NCBI RefSeq assembly: GCF_963675165.1
Contig: NC_087389.1
Coordinates: 2,700,001 to 2,764,000 of the forward strand
DNA length: 64,000 nucleotides
Source of the DNA: Halichondria panicea
Lineage: Eukaryota; Porifera; Demospongiae; Suberitida; Halichondriidae
Direction: 5' to 3'
Part shown: in pieces, positions 34,372 through 47,400 of the stretch
Layout of the letters: each line of letters begins with the position of its first letter
How positions within the stretch are numbered: the first letter of the stretch is position 1
Translations under genes and position numbers: made by a program
Notes under the pieces: model-generated
What the model saw: only the letters and a program-made list of their open reading frames with translations
Database searches by the model: none
What the model was told of the DNA's origin: nothing

Positions 34372-37300
34372 CTACTTGTAAAATCTATTAAAGTCCAATC
34401 TCAGTAAGAAGTCCTCCAAATGAGGTTGATACCCACGTTGCACCAGCTTGTCAACAACTGTATGTGTGCATGTTAATACGTACATGTACCTTACAAGTAT
34501 GAACTAAGAGAGTGATGGCACACATGTGTTTTTAGAGCACTGAAAGTAAGTATGTGCCGACGAAATTATACCCACTTAATATTGAAGTAGTGTGGCCTAG
34601 CTGGCTGTCAGGCCTAATAGGGTGCTATGACATGCATGTGCTATACATGCAGCTACATAACAATGGAATACATGTATATAGTCAAATGGAGACACTCACC
34701 TTTTATCAGCAGACCTGAGACCTCCCTGAACCTGTTATGTGTCTCTGTCATGGTTGCATAGCTCCTCTCAACACACACTCTCTCTCCTGTGAGCTCACTG
34801 CTGAACTTCAGGATGGAGCTGAAGATGTTTTGGATCAGCTTCATTACTGGTGCTGCTTTCTTGCTCAGTAAACACCTACATGTACATGTATAATTATGCA
34901 TACAAAGGATGATTGATGCCTAAAACCTTCACACAAAGAAATTGTCAGGTTTGCCTATCAGCAAGAGCTTACCTGAAAATCGCCTTATTAATGAAATTGT
35001 GGTGGGCTTGGATCAGCTCCTCAAAACTGTGAACCTACATCGATCAATACATGTACATGTAGTATGTTGGCAACGTAACTGTAAGTTAGACTGTGGGGGC
35101 AAGCTAAAGTGAATCACATGTTGATAATCACTGTCCATTTAGTAGTGAGAAATAGTCACACAATTACATACGTCATTTTCAAGGTCATTTTCAAACTCCC
35201 TCCATGTGATCTGGAACACCTGGTTGGCAATGTACCCGTGCATCACGTTGACAAAGTGCTGATACTCGTGTCTGTAGACTTGCAACTGTCTGGTTTGTGA
35301 GGGACTGAGCTGTTTGCTGACTTTGAGTTGATGGAAAGTGTTCTTAAGTGCCCATGAAGCTCTCTTCATCTGCAGTAGAAGCTGAAGAATCTGAAGGGAA
35401 GTAACATACAACTGTACATGTACATGTATTTGGGAACAACGTGTGTAACGCTGTATGTAATGACTGCTGTAAGTGTACATACAAGTGAGGCATGCACATA
35501 GCTAATTCCATACTAATTGTAGTTACATGTATAATTATTATGTACATGACATGTACACTACGTTACATACTGTATGATTATACATGCAACCAAACGCGTA
35601 CACGTATATACTTTGAAGGTATCACAACATCGGCACAAGCACATATCAACACTTACTTTACATGAACATTTATTTTCCGTACAATCGACTAGTTACGGCT
35701 GGTTGACATACATTGTAAACCAATGCAATTTCAATGAATGCCATACATGTACACATACAGACTAGAACTCATAGCTCACCTTATTGTATTTCTCTACTGA
35801 CGTGCTCGTTATCACAATATTACAAGGCCAGTCCACCTCATACTTTAGTTGCAAAAACTCAAGTGCATCAATTGCTATACAGGAAAAATGTTTACATTTA
35901 GCATTCAATTTGGTCTGCCTGAAATTAACTTATCCATTTGAAAGTAAATGGAAGAAACGCCTGTAAAGGCTCTATCTCTAAAGGACACCATTCTGCACAC
36001 ACCTTACAATGTACGTGAATAAGGGGTGTGATATATTAAGCCAATGCCAGTAGTATCATGATGTATACCTGCAGTACTTTTGTATAAGCAAATGTACCAG
36101 GACTGAATGATTATAGTACAGCTTACAAGCAATAGGTGATCTGCCAGGGCCAAAAGGTAACTATCTACATTTTCACGTTTGATCACATATACGATATTTT
36201 TTAGTGGGGTAAATTTATGTAATGGGGCTAGGATTTCCAATAATTGAACATGCCCACCATGAGTGTTGAGTGAGGTGGGGCGGTACTTTAGGGCAAAGCT
36301 GATCCTCTGAGCCTCTGGGCAGCGACTATGTACAGAAACCTCGAGAGCAGTCGAAAGCAGGGGGTTGAGAAAAGAGGGGGAGACAAGCACCCTCCAATCT
36401 CGACCATGGGTTAGCTCTTCACAAAGTCGAGTGGAGAGGGCATGGCCAAACTCACCGTCCTCAAGGAGCAGGAACCACTTAATTACATTGAAATGATGAG
36501 TGATGTGGCATTCTGACAGGAAGTACCTGAGAAGAGCCTCGTTGACTAGGGTGGATCTGCATGGGGAAACAATTAATACGCTTGTCTGATGTTCAATGGT
36601 CGTCACACTATTGTAAAATTAATGTTTGTGGATTGAAGTATAACGTATCTGTAATGTACATGTAGGTGCTGTACACTTCCTATTTTAAAGGCATGTATGG
36701 TTGCATGCTAGTAGTCACACAAGCCACGCCCCTTCATTCAAAGAAGGGTCTGGCAACAGTGTGCATGAATGTCTTAAACTATGCACCATTTCAGTTCACA
36801 AACAAAACTGAGAACAGAAAGGGGATAAGGGGATATAAAGGGGATGTGGACATATCAGTCAAAGACACGATCTAGCTACTGGTCTCGTAGTTCCAGCTCC
36901 GTGGAATTTTATCCTGCGCCAGGATCTTGGCGCCTAATTTGCACGCCCACTATAAAGTGGGTGTGGCAGAGTGAGTACGTAATTACATTCCACTGGGACA
37001 ACTCCACTTGCACACTGTTGTCAGACTCCTTCTTCGAGTGAAGGGGCGTGGCTTGCGAGATTAGCATGCTAGTAGATTATGAACTTACTGTGTGAGAATT
37101 GGGAGAGCCAGAGATTGCTCAATGAGAGCCGACAGTGGATAGACAGACAGAAACCCGGTGTCAATATCACTGTCATCCTGAACAGCAGGGCCAAGAACTG
37201 CACTCAGCATGTCCCGTGAGGAGGGATCATCTAGTCAATGAAAATTATACAAAAGTACGAGTTGCTTCCCAAACTGTTTGTTGTAAAAACAAATAGGAGA

Positions 37301-40300
37301 AATTGATAGGAAGAACATTAAACTATGGGCTAGGATGTAAAATAGCAGTGGTATATATCAGTAGCACATTACAGAATGTAATTCTGTAATGTGCTCCTGT
37401 ATATATACATGTACAGCATACCATTAAATGAGAAGTTATCTGTGTACTTCAATGAAGGGCCAGACTCAATAGTGGGCATCTTCAGCTTTCTTTTATCCTG
37501 TTTCTTTTCCACTCTCTCCTGCATTGCCTGCCTCAGTGGGTACATCTTGAGCTGAGCAGTGGACCTAGGGGCCTGCCCTCGAGACGAAACTAGTAGCGGG
37601 TGGCCAGGTTCTTGAATGAGAGGACTACTTACTGAAACATTAGCAAAGTCAGAGCCGTAGATGATATCTTGGGCTGTTGAGCCAGGCTCGTTTCCTCGGG
37701 TGGTGACACTGTATGTATGGTATATGACAGAGCTATATTGTACATAGTCTGTGTACATACAATGTACAAAGTACTTAAACGTTTGAATTAGTAATTTTAG
37801 TGGTCACACAAAAATTATATGTACAATGCATACAATAATTTTATAGTGCAAAAACACGAAGTGGATTAATTGGTACAAAGCATTACTAGTGCAAGTAAAT
37901 AAGTATCATTACAATTATAGTGCCTAACAAAGCTTGTTGCCATAATGCCCGAGGGCATTATGTTGCTCCAGTGCAATATACATGTATAGCATGTTGCACT
38001 CGTGCTGGGAAATAACTACTACAATCATGCCAAATGGATCGAGCAATACATATACATGCACATGTACATGCATGCCACAATCACCCAGAAAATACTACCG
38101 GTATTCAGATACATGTACGTACTCTGTATTCTCTCCACTTCCATACATATAGATGATGTCTTGTGCAGTTGAAGGGGCTTCTTGTCCTCTGCTTGACACA
38201 GGTCCAGGTGCACTCTCTTTCTGTACCGGAGCCAACTGAGCATGCTGAGTGGGATAGAGCAGTTCCTGTGCCACGGATGGCTGTTCTACGGGGCCGGAGC
38301 GAACATGAAGAGAAGGGACAGTGATTTGAGACAGTCTGGAAAGGATGCTTGGGTCCGTGGTCTCCTGGTTGTATAGGAGGTCCTGGACAACAGAAGGGGG
38401 GTATGAGGGCTGTAGAAGTAATGTACTGTTCACAGGTTGCGTGGAGCCACTGTCTGATTTGCTGCCCAGTGAGAACTGATCTTGTGGTTCTGATTCTATA
38501 AAATGATCCAGATCTTGAGGAAACTTGACGTCTTCTTGCACTCCAAATGGTGCAGGTTGATCAACCAATGATACACTCCATGTTTTCCTAGAGGCCTGCT
38601 GTTGTGCGACCTGCTCTCTTTGAGAGCTGCTCTCAGCCAAAGTTTTCCCAACCACAGAATTACTGGTATTCTCAACACTTTGCGATACATTCAAGTCAGC
38701 AGACACCACGTCTGTCAAAGACGTAGCAGGTGTCCCTTTCAATGAAGTCTCTCTTAATAAGGAATTAATTGACAGGAGTTGAGGAGTTGATAATTTGGCA
38801 GCCTTCTCACTCTCTGCGGTAAACCTTTCTCTCTCGCTTCTCAGAAACTCGAAACGCTGAGTTGATAGTTTGTAACGCTTTGCTCTCCACTCAGCCCTGA
38901 GTTGCCTCAGTTCAGCCTTTCTAGAGAGCCCAGCATAGTAAGCGATCATATCCTCCCTGGCCTTTTCTTGTAAGGAAGCCTCGTGGAGTGTGTTTCTTGA
39001 GCTAAAGTAGTCCGGTTGCTCCCTGTCTTCTGTACGTTCCTCGGCTTCATGCTCAGAACGCAACTGCAAGGAGATGAAATATGGCAGCTCATGCTACATA
39101 TGTACTTCAGGCTTGCTTTCAAATAGACACATACATGTCCGAATAATTTGACCCCTGTAAATGCTGATCATTGCGTCCGGCACAACTGTTAGCAAAAACA
39201 GACAAGACTTACAGCTTGATTTGTCTGTATTTGCTCCAGCAGTGCATCTCTTAACGCAACTTTTTTCTCTTTTTCTTGAGCTTTGTTGGATTCTTCTATC
39301 ACTGTACACGCATTTGTTCGTAAATTATTATGGTCACAAAATACAACGGTGACAAAGTACTGTCAACATACTTTTCAATTTCTCAGCATGAGCTCGAGCT
39401 TCTTGTCTGGCCTTCAGTACCTCTGCTCTCAACTCTTTCTCCTTGGCCAGAAGCTTTAGAGTAAAATCATACAGAGTGTGATGATAAAGTTAGTGTACAC
39501 ACAAAAAAGTGTGTACATGTACATAATTATTGAAGAAGGTGCATGTGGGAAACATAACTAGCGAAACTACAGGCACTGTACGTGTACATGTAGGTACACA
39601 TAAAACGCATATCCGAACTCGAAATACAGGTGTGTAACGAAAATGAGGTACAATACAGTGAATATGTACAAAGCACAAAAAACATTGGGCAAACCTCTTG
39701 TTTGAGTAGATCGTGTCTGACTTGCTCACTCTCCTGGACCTCTCTCCTGTAATGCTGACACTGCTCACCACATTGTTCTAGTCCGTCTAAAGATAGCTGA
39801 ACTCTCAACTTGGGTGGACGGAACATCCCCGTGCACAGTGGGTGCTACAATGAGACAATTGTCAATGAAGATGATCGTACAGACACAAAACATTATTGTA
39901 CATGTAAGTAGCTTGAAACATTGTGCGTCATCAGCCGTGCATTACTTTTTGCAAAGGGAATCGAACACCAACCAATATTTATCATAAAGGTAGCCAACAT
40001 GCCCACATATTCAAATACAATGTGCACAGAGACTGAATATTATCAAATGCAGCAATACTCCTCCGACATACACTCTACTACAGTGGAATCTCGGACACCT
40101 TGGTTTCAGAGGCAGGCCAGATAACTGGATAAACGAATAGATAAACCACGCCTTGATCCACCCACTTAATAGATAACAATAGTGCCACACGGTTGTCTGC
40201 GCAATAGCTGCAATCGCATGCACATTTAAAGGACACACCTATTCAGTATTATTATAAAGCTTGTTATGCCGGAAAATGGCGGATAATGGAGGGTCAGGTA

Positions 40301-43300
40301 ATCAAGGTTCTACTGTACAGTGTATCTGTCATTACATAGTGCATACATGTGCATGTGCATGTACATGCACTTGTACTAGCTCACACTCGGCTTGCATATC
40401 CTGAGTAGGTTGAGTGCCTTGCCACAGGTGAGGATGGTATGGGCCTGGCCTTCCAGGAACCCAGGGGCACACCCCCCACTAGCAGTGTACCCCTCATTCC
40501 AGTATTTATCATCTACACAGTACACCAGGAATAAGTTTACATAACACTGCCATTAGGCATGGCATAAACAGAAAAGCCACTTTACACAAATGTTTACACG
40601 AATGAATTGAGCAATACATGTCTACCTCTTCTAGCGAGGGCCTCCACACTGACATGCAGTCCAAACTCCTCCCCCATGTCCAGCCATCCCTGAAACACCC
40701 ACTGTTCCACAAACCTGCCAAAACAGTGCGCTATGTGAGTACCATGTCTTAGCAGCAATGATTATGTTAGCTAGGCCACTACCATATCTACAGTATACAC
40801 TTACATGTACATGTACATGAGCATCCATAAATAATTATTGGGTTAAAACTTAGAAGATTGGGTTAGAAGATTGTTAGGGTACATGCAAATTAGCCAATAA
40901 TGGCTTTGTGTAGAATTGTACATGAAGACTCAAGACAGCATGCTGTACTTCTAAAAATTCGACACAACTTACTTGAAATATGGTGCCAGGGCCTGTGCTA
41001 GTAGATGTAGTAGCAAGAGGTAGTGAGGGGTTCCCACCACCTGATAGGTCTGATTATAAAGGGCATCCAGTAGAGCAAGCCCCTGAAGAAGGCAGTGGAA
41101 CAGAGGGGTGAATACATGTACATGTACATGCGTGCAGACACATCAACTCTAATCTGTCTAGGAGTAGCACCATAGCACACACCTTGGGTAAATTTCTGGC
41201 TTCGTTCCAAAGGCCCATCAAGAATCTAAAGCATGAAAGATTATACTTCCAGTAAGATACACACCACTACAACATACTTGACTGTGGGTAGAATCCAATT
41301 TGCTGACAGTGAAAGGGTTAAGCCTGAAGCCTCCCCTAACCAGCATAATAGTAATTTTGCTGGTGAGTCTCCTACATGTACACTGTACCTGCTAGTTGAT
41401 GAAGCTGTGCTCTAAAGTAGTCCTGCAGTGATTGGACAGCTTCCCCAAACATCCGCGACACACTGCCACCCTCCTGTGATAGTGCAGCCACATATATTTA
41501 TATGGCATATCACTTAAACACAATGGCTTTTGAAGGTTAGACTCTGTATTTGCACAGGGTACAGCCTTTGGCCTGAGCAAAAACTTTTGCAGTCTACTTA
41601 AGAACACTAGCAGCTAACACATTTTGTACAAACGCTTGATGATAAAAGTAGTGCAACCAAAAACATATTTAGAGCACCTGGAATGTGTTGATAAAAACCA
41701 TGGGAAGGTTGTCCAGGTCACGGATGACTTTGCTCTCAAGGGAACTCCCATCCTCCACCTCAGACTGTGCCATGCCCCCCAGTGAGCAGTAGCGGGAGAG
41801 ACACAGCTCAATGGCATGGGGCAGGCAAGTCTCTGAGCCATCACAGAGGTACTGACGAGAACTAAAGGGGGGGGGGGGGGGGGGGCAGTGGAAATCTGAT
41901 GATTCAATAGCAAAATTATGACCACTACCTGTCTCAATACAAAAATGTAAGAAACAAGTTCTTGCTATTGGTATTCAATCACTCGGTTAGGACAATCTAA
42001 CCATCTCGCGCTACACCATTTCATGTGCAGTCATCCCATCGTTTTATATCTTCAACCCCATCAGTAATGCAACAGCACATCCAAATCTATACATGGCAAC
42101 ACCCAACACCTTCCAATAGTGACATACCAAGTCTGCCAGCCCTCCCATTCCCTGATGCTTTCTGGGTCATCTCCATTCGGCGGCCATGAGAAAAGATCCT
42201 GACCGGACCCTGCTGCTGTGTTGAAAACAGAAGCCTGCTCCTTGGTTAGTGAGGATACTGTGTCTGTTGTTGACGGGCGTGCAACACTGGTCTCCTGTAC
42301 AATAGAGCCAGATTAATGCCTAAATTGTTAGTCTGACCTTCAGTTTCTTACAGCCGTGCATATTCCTATTACATCGGCCACCAGAAATGTTCACACAAAT
42401 GTATGTACAGTATTATTATTTCACACTTAGTCTGAACTAATACAATACAAACAAGCAACCATCCACTCACCCCACGAGGCAGCAGGGGAGTGTTGTCCTG
42501 ACTGTAGGGAAGCTGTGGCAGTCCCAGTGGAGTGTTAATGTCCTCTACAGTACTGTGTACCAGTCCATGATAAAGAGTGTTGGTGGCCTGGTCCTCCATA
42601 CTAGGGTGAGCTGACAGGAAGCTGTCGAACCCAGTGCCAGGAGTGCGTTCAAACAGCTACAGTGTACATGGTGTAATCTACGTGTATTACAGAGAACTTG
42701 CCATTCTCAAACTACTCAAAGTGATGATAATTATGGCTGTTGCATTAAAACTACGTAGAGTCATGAATGTTGAGTCATGAATGTACAAGAAAACAATGTT
42801 TTAATTGCTCACAGAGACGCTTTCAGAGAAATCGTCCTTCATATCAGTTAAATCACTGTGATTGGGAGGTTTCTCAAAAAATAAGCTGTTGCGGAAAGAA
42901 AAACAGTAGCAAGGTCTCTTTGAATAATCTATACTTACCTCGAATAGATATCATATCGAAAAGGTGCACCTTCTTTTTGCTGAACCTAAGAAATGGGTGA
43001 CTTATAATTATAAGAGTGCCTACAAGAATATATCATGTCAATGAGATGCATACAAGTTTAGATTTTGATGCCATCAAGACCCATTGCCCCACCCCGCCCA
43101 ACTCTATTGACACCCACTAGGGTCAGCTTTCTTGTTGTCAAATGTTTGTTGCTAAGCAACAATTTATGACATGGAAATGTGAAATGACTCTTGGCAGTAT
43201 ATATGCCAGCCAGAGGAGGTACGACAGGTGCGGTGCAGCTCAGGCAATTAGCCTTTGATTGAGCAATAATTATCCACCCACGTCGTATGCTTTTGCTGAG

Positions 43301-44053
43301 AGTATATAATCAGTGGCTAATTGCTTGAGCTGCACCGCGCTTGTCGTACCTCCTCTGTATGCCAGCTAGAGCTGATAACACAGACCGAACCCACACAGTC
43401 TGAGCAGTCACTGAGAACTCAGGTACCCGGTAGCCATGCAATGCAGTATCATTAGAACAAGTGACACCTCAACCTCAACTTCACCATAGGACCACTAAAA
43501 ACCAGATATAGATACTAATTCCATGGATATAAACAGAATAGAGTTCATCCTAATAATTATAGTCCCAAGGAATCAAAAATTCGTCACTCACGTTCACCAC
43601 AGGAAGGTTGTCATGGCTGTTGTTTACCTGCACCTCGGCAAGTAAGGAGAGGAATGTCAACATGGCCTCGCACTCTTTGAACACCCTACACTCAGTGAAA
43701 GCGCTCACCGCCTCAACAAGGCGACCAGCATCATCGCTTTTACCATCACACATGAGGTGATAGCTAAAAGACATACACTTGCAAGCTGGGGACAGGATAG
43801 CACCCCCTTTGCTCATGCCAAACCACTCCCATCTCCTCAGAAGAATCGTGTCATAAAACTTTCTCACTAGGTTGCTACATAGTTTAGTGCTGGACTCAGT
43901 GCTCCATAAAGATACATTTTTCGGAGCTTGAAAGGTACTTTTCAGAGGGTTGGTGTATGTGTAGCTGGTTTTGTCCTCAGCCATGTACTGACATAGCTCC
44001 CACACAAGCTTGAGCGGAGATACCTCAACAAATCCCAGGCTAACTTCAGTCAT
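34372..44053 (-). CDS. TUBGCP6: gamma-tubulin complex component 6
   Basis: GCP6 is a subunit of the gamma-tubulin ring complex that nucleates microtubules at the centrosome. Twenty-two exons keep phase and give about 1,366 aa (human 1,819): 43592-44053, 42939-42985, 42471-42621, 42128-42294, 41678-41861, 41382-41473, 41183-41225, 40973-41082, 40626-40714, 40385-40512, 39695-39844, 39372-39453, 39213-39301, 38123-39063, 37422-37708, 37089-37230, 36258-36556, 35780-35874, 35172-35390, 34973-35034, 34700-34875 and 34372-34457. The GRIP1 half ends with HTILTCGKALNLLRICKPS and PPKLRVQLSLDGLEQC. A charged coiled coil and a repeat-bearing insert follow (exons 12-15). GRIP2 has LVNEALLRYFLSECHITHHF, WFLLLEDGEFGHALSTRL, YEVDWPCNIVIT, YIANQVFQITWREFE, KKAAPVMKLIQNIFS and the end RGYQPHLEDFLLRLDF. 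The start of exon 3 is less certain than the rest. Confidence 0.95.
37422..39063 (-). repeat. degenerate STAQDIIY-type peptide repeats in TUBGCP6
   Basis: The insert between the two GRIP halves carries a recurring motif: YPPSVVQDLLYNQ, EQPSVAQELLYPTQ, SSRGQEAPSTAQDIIYMYG, TTRGNEPGSTAQDIIYGSD and SSRGQAPRSTAQLKMYPL. Vertebrate GCP6 has its own tandem repeats in the same region, but with an unrelated sequence (NTHGHVSDASIRVGENVSD type). Confidence 0.75.
41868..41885. repeat. poly-G tract in TUBGCP6 intron
   Basis: A run of about 17-18 G residues directly precedes (in gene orientation) an exon acceptor at 41862-41863. On the gene strand it is a C-rich polypyrimidine tract and so may serve splicing. 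Confidence 0.85.
43211..43357. mobile_element. MULE-type MITE with 9-bp target duplication, copy B
   Basis: It has the same ends as the element at 31422: CAGAGGAGGTACGACA and TGTCGTACCTCCTCTG; the arms continue through GCGGTGCAGCTCA / TGAGCTGCACCGC. The 9-bp sequence TATGCCAGC is repeated exactly on both sides (43202-43210 and 43358-43366). The 147-bp unit lies in TUBGCP6 intron 1. Its interior differs from copy A, so only the ends define the family. Confidence 0.93.
43378..43516 (+). pseudogene. inverted duplicate of a CFAP20DC exon fragment
   Basis: This + strand stretch resembles CFAP20DC exon 8 (44827-45003, minus strand). Shared blocks in the same order are ACACAGTCTGAGCAGTCA, TGAGAACTC, AATGCAGTATCATTAGA, ATACCTC/ACACCTC, TCACC and TAGGACCACTAAAA. 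Insertions and deletions break the frame, so it is not functional. It lies antisense within TUBGCP6 intron 1, about 12 bp beyond the target duplication of the neighbouring MULE-type MITE. Confidence 0.85.
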
Positions 44054-44448
44054 ACTTCAGTGGTCTGGCATGGAGTGGAGAAGCTATGGCATGCACATGC
44101 ATGCAGCGCAGGAGTTCAAGAGCTTTTTTGTCTTTTATCCAAATGAAGCGCATAGTGCTGAATAAGCACAAGCACGCCTCGAAAGAAACACGCACTACAC
44201 GCCTCGGCCACAATTCGAGACTTATTTTACCTCCCCATGCACACAAAATTAATAGCACAACCTTGTTTAAGAGCTACAGAACTCCAAACTTTATACAGTA
44301 TATCGAATAATAAATCTTCAGATATACGTATACGTATACGTCTGTCACTTCACAAGAAAACTGATTCAGTTGCATGTGTACATAACAATAATCACTTCAT
44401 CATGCAAATCAAATTATAACAATGAATGTGGTTATACAAGAAAATTCG
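44054..44448. other. spacer between CFAP20DC 3' end and TUBGCP6 5' end
   Basis: The two minus-strand genes are separated by 395 bp, which must hold the TUBGCP6 promoter and the CFAP20DC poly(A) site. A GTATACGTATAC palindrome occurs near 44328. No additional gene is seen. Confidence 0.45.
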
Positions 44449-47400
44449 TTACTGTGCTAGCTCATAGTATTTACCTGTAACTGGGTCATAAAAACAATTT
44501 AACTGAGGGTCATACATTAATTCAAGTTCCTCTCCTTCAGTGGTTGCTTTTTCAGGGTCTCTGACAAAGTCTGGTTCTTCAGTGAGCGTGCCTGACAAAG
44601 GACTTAGCATTCCTCCCATGTCACTGAAACGAAAAAAGGAAAAAAATCTTCATGGCTGCATGTACAGTGCTGGTATGCATATGTAATCTACTTTACCGTG
44701 TATCCAAGGAATCATGTAGCGGATTTATTGCAGCATCTTTAAACTTCTCAGTCCAGCCACTCAGAGTCTGTTGTAGGTTTATTTGTAGTGTACAGAAAAA
44801 GTCTCATTCAATCACAACACACATACCACGCTGCCAGATAGAGTGGCCTCTATTTCTGAATCTGGTTTTAGTGGTCCTACGGTGAATTCTTGAGGTATCC
44901 CTTGCTCTAATGATACTGCATTGGCTAGCCGAGTTCTCAATGACTGCTCAGACTGTGTCAGGTCTGTGTCATCGACGCTAGCATACTGCCGCCAATCATA
45001 GTCCTATCAGGTGCCATTATATTAACTATAATGCGAGTAGGCCCTAGTATGCTCTATACATGGTTGAGTTTCACAAACTTACATCAGATAGCCTTGTCTC
45101 GTTTAGCTGGTCATGAGGGGGACTACCACTGTTTTGATTTCCTGGTGTCATTGGCGTGCTGCCATCCTTCTGTTGAGAGGATCTTAGCCTGACCTCAACA
45201 ACAGGAGGTGCAAACAGTATCGATGACTTAGGGTTGGCTTCTTTGACTGGTGACACAAAGTCAGCCTCCAGGTCAGCACTTCGACCACCCTCTAGAGACT
45301 CCTGATTTTGATTGAACAATGAGAAAAATTGAATGGTGGCACAGCACATAATCAGCTACAAATGTAGAGCATTATATAAGTTCACGTACCCAAAATTCTA
45401 TACATATGATATACGGCTCTTTACATTCTTTTTGTAGGTTAAGCATTGCCTGAGCCGGCACAATAATACTATAATAATTATAAAGATTACCAAAATGTGT
45501 TTACTGTCTTTGAAGTCGGATTGCTTCCTCTCTGCTGATCGGGGCAAGGATCGATACAAGTAGAGCACCTCATCTACAGAGTTGTCCAGATCCAACTGCT
45601 TCATGTTACTAGTCACACTGGTGTTTAGCATTTGTGATTCATCTGAATAATCCTCTGAAATCCCACTTGCATTTAGACCACTAATTTGATTCGCTTTGCT
45701 TGAAGTGTTGTCCATGTAGTTATCTTGGGCATTGTCCTTGTACTTCAAAACATCAAGAGCCAAGTGCACATCTTGATCGAGATAATCTTCTATTGATTGT
45801 TGTTCAGTCGTTAAACTACTGCCAGTATGTCCAGTTTTAACAGAATCAGAATATGCAGTACTCTTACTAGAGATAGTCTCACTGACACCAGTTTGAAAGC
45901 CACTGTCAACGGACGTGGAGCTAGGTACAGTTTTCGACACCTGCAACATAGCTTCAGGCTTTTTCTTTCCTCCACTGATCATTCTAACTCTTTTCTTTTG
46001 CACTCTGAGCATTGCAGGGTCTGCTGGCTTAGATGGTGGTCGTGGCTGGAAGCTCTGACCATCAACCAGTGTCATTTCCCTAACACTTCTGGCACTGTCA
46101 ATTGAGGACGTTCGGCTAGACAGAGCAGATCTACTGGACTAAAACAAAGCAAAAACGATGTGAGAGTTTTTCCAATAAAATTAAGGTTGGACCATAATCA
46201 AGTCACTCTCACACACACTCTACCACATGTAAGTGAAAGGTACGGGTGTATATACATGTACATCATAATTAATATTTATGTACCGGTTTTGATCCCAATA
46301 TATGGTCTGGAATTGTAAATTTCTTTCCAAATGCAATGTGAGTAGGACGTTCATCAGCAGTAACCATGTTCTCAGAAGAAGATGAGCCCACGGTACTAAC
46401 AGTGCCATCTGTACTGGTTGGTTTGTCATATGATGGACAGCTCACACTTGCATAGGATATCACCTGACAATGGGATATTCTATAATGAAGCTATATCATA
46501 GTGCTAGAAATAATTATGTGAGCATATATAGAAGTATGTGTTTTGGCTCCAAAAATATTATGCGATAAAACAATTTTGCTCCTATTGCTTGAGTCGCGTT
46601 TGTTAGCAAGAGAAAATAATTATAATAACATTATAGTCCTACATGTAGCAGCTAACCTGCAGTCCTACACACACAACACACCCTCATGTACTGCTGTACT
46701 TATTTCCCCATTGATTAAAGAAGAGGGATTGGAAATGGAAGATACCTCGAATTATATCCGCGATACGCCGGGGTTTAATCGAGGCTATGCATCTAACGTT
46801 GAGTAAAAACTAGGCTATAGGTAGTATTCATGTACTCCTGGTAGTACTTTGCTCTCATTCTGCAGGGGGCATGAAAATGACGTTTTAGGGGGGCTCTGAG
46901 TGTCTTAATTGCACAGGTCATAATTCGTTTCCCCGCATATGTGTTGCGCAACAGTAACACGGATTAATTAACATCAAAATCTTTTTGTGCCATGCTGTAA
47001 AATGTCAGGTGATGCTACTTCCGTTTCCAATCCCTCTCCTCTTTAATCTATAATTAAACAGTGGATTCAATGGGATATGCACATACATGTACCTCAACTA
47101 ATTGTACGACACGAAATATATAACAGTATCAGGCATAACATTCTAACAGTACATGCAGTATACTTCTAGGAATGCTCTGTAAGTAGTGTCAAGGGGACTA
47201 AATCAAACACATCATGCAACATGTATACACACGGCATGCACATGTACCTGTGTCTGAGCAGTGGCCACACTGGTGGGCATTTGATAAGCTCGTGGAATTT
47301 CCTCGAATGGCGGGCTCACTTCAGTACCAGTGGTGTCCGGAGGTGAAGATTTGAGGGTAAAAACACGGCGAATTATGCAGCTTCCCCCAATAGAGACCCC

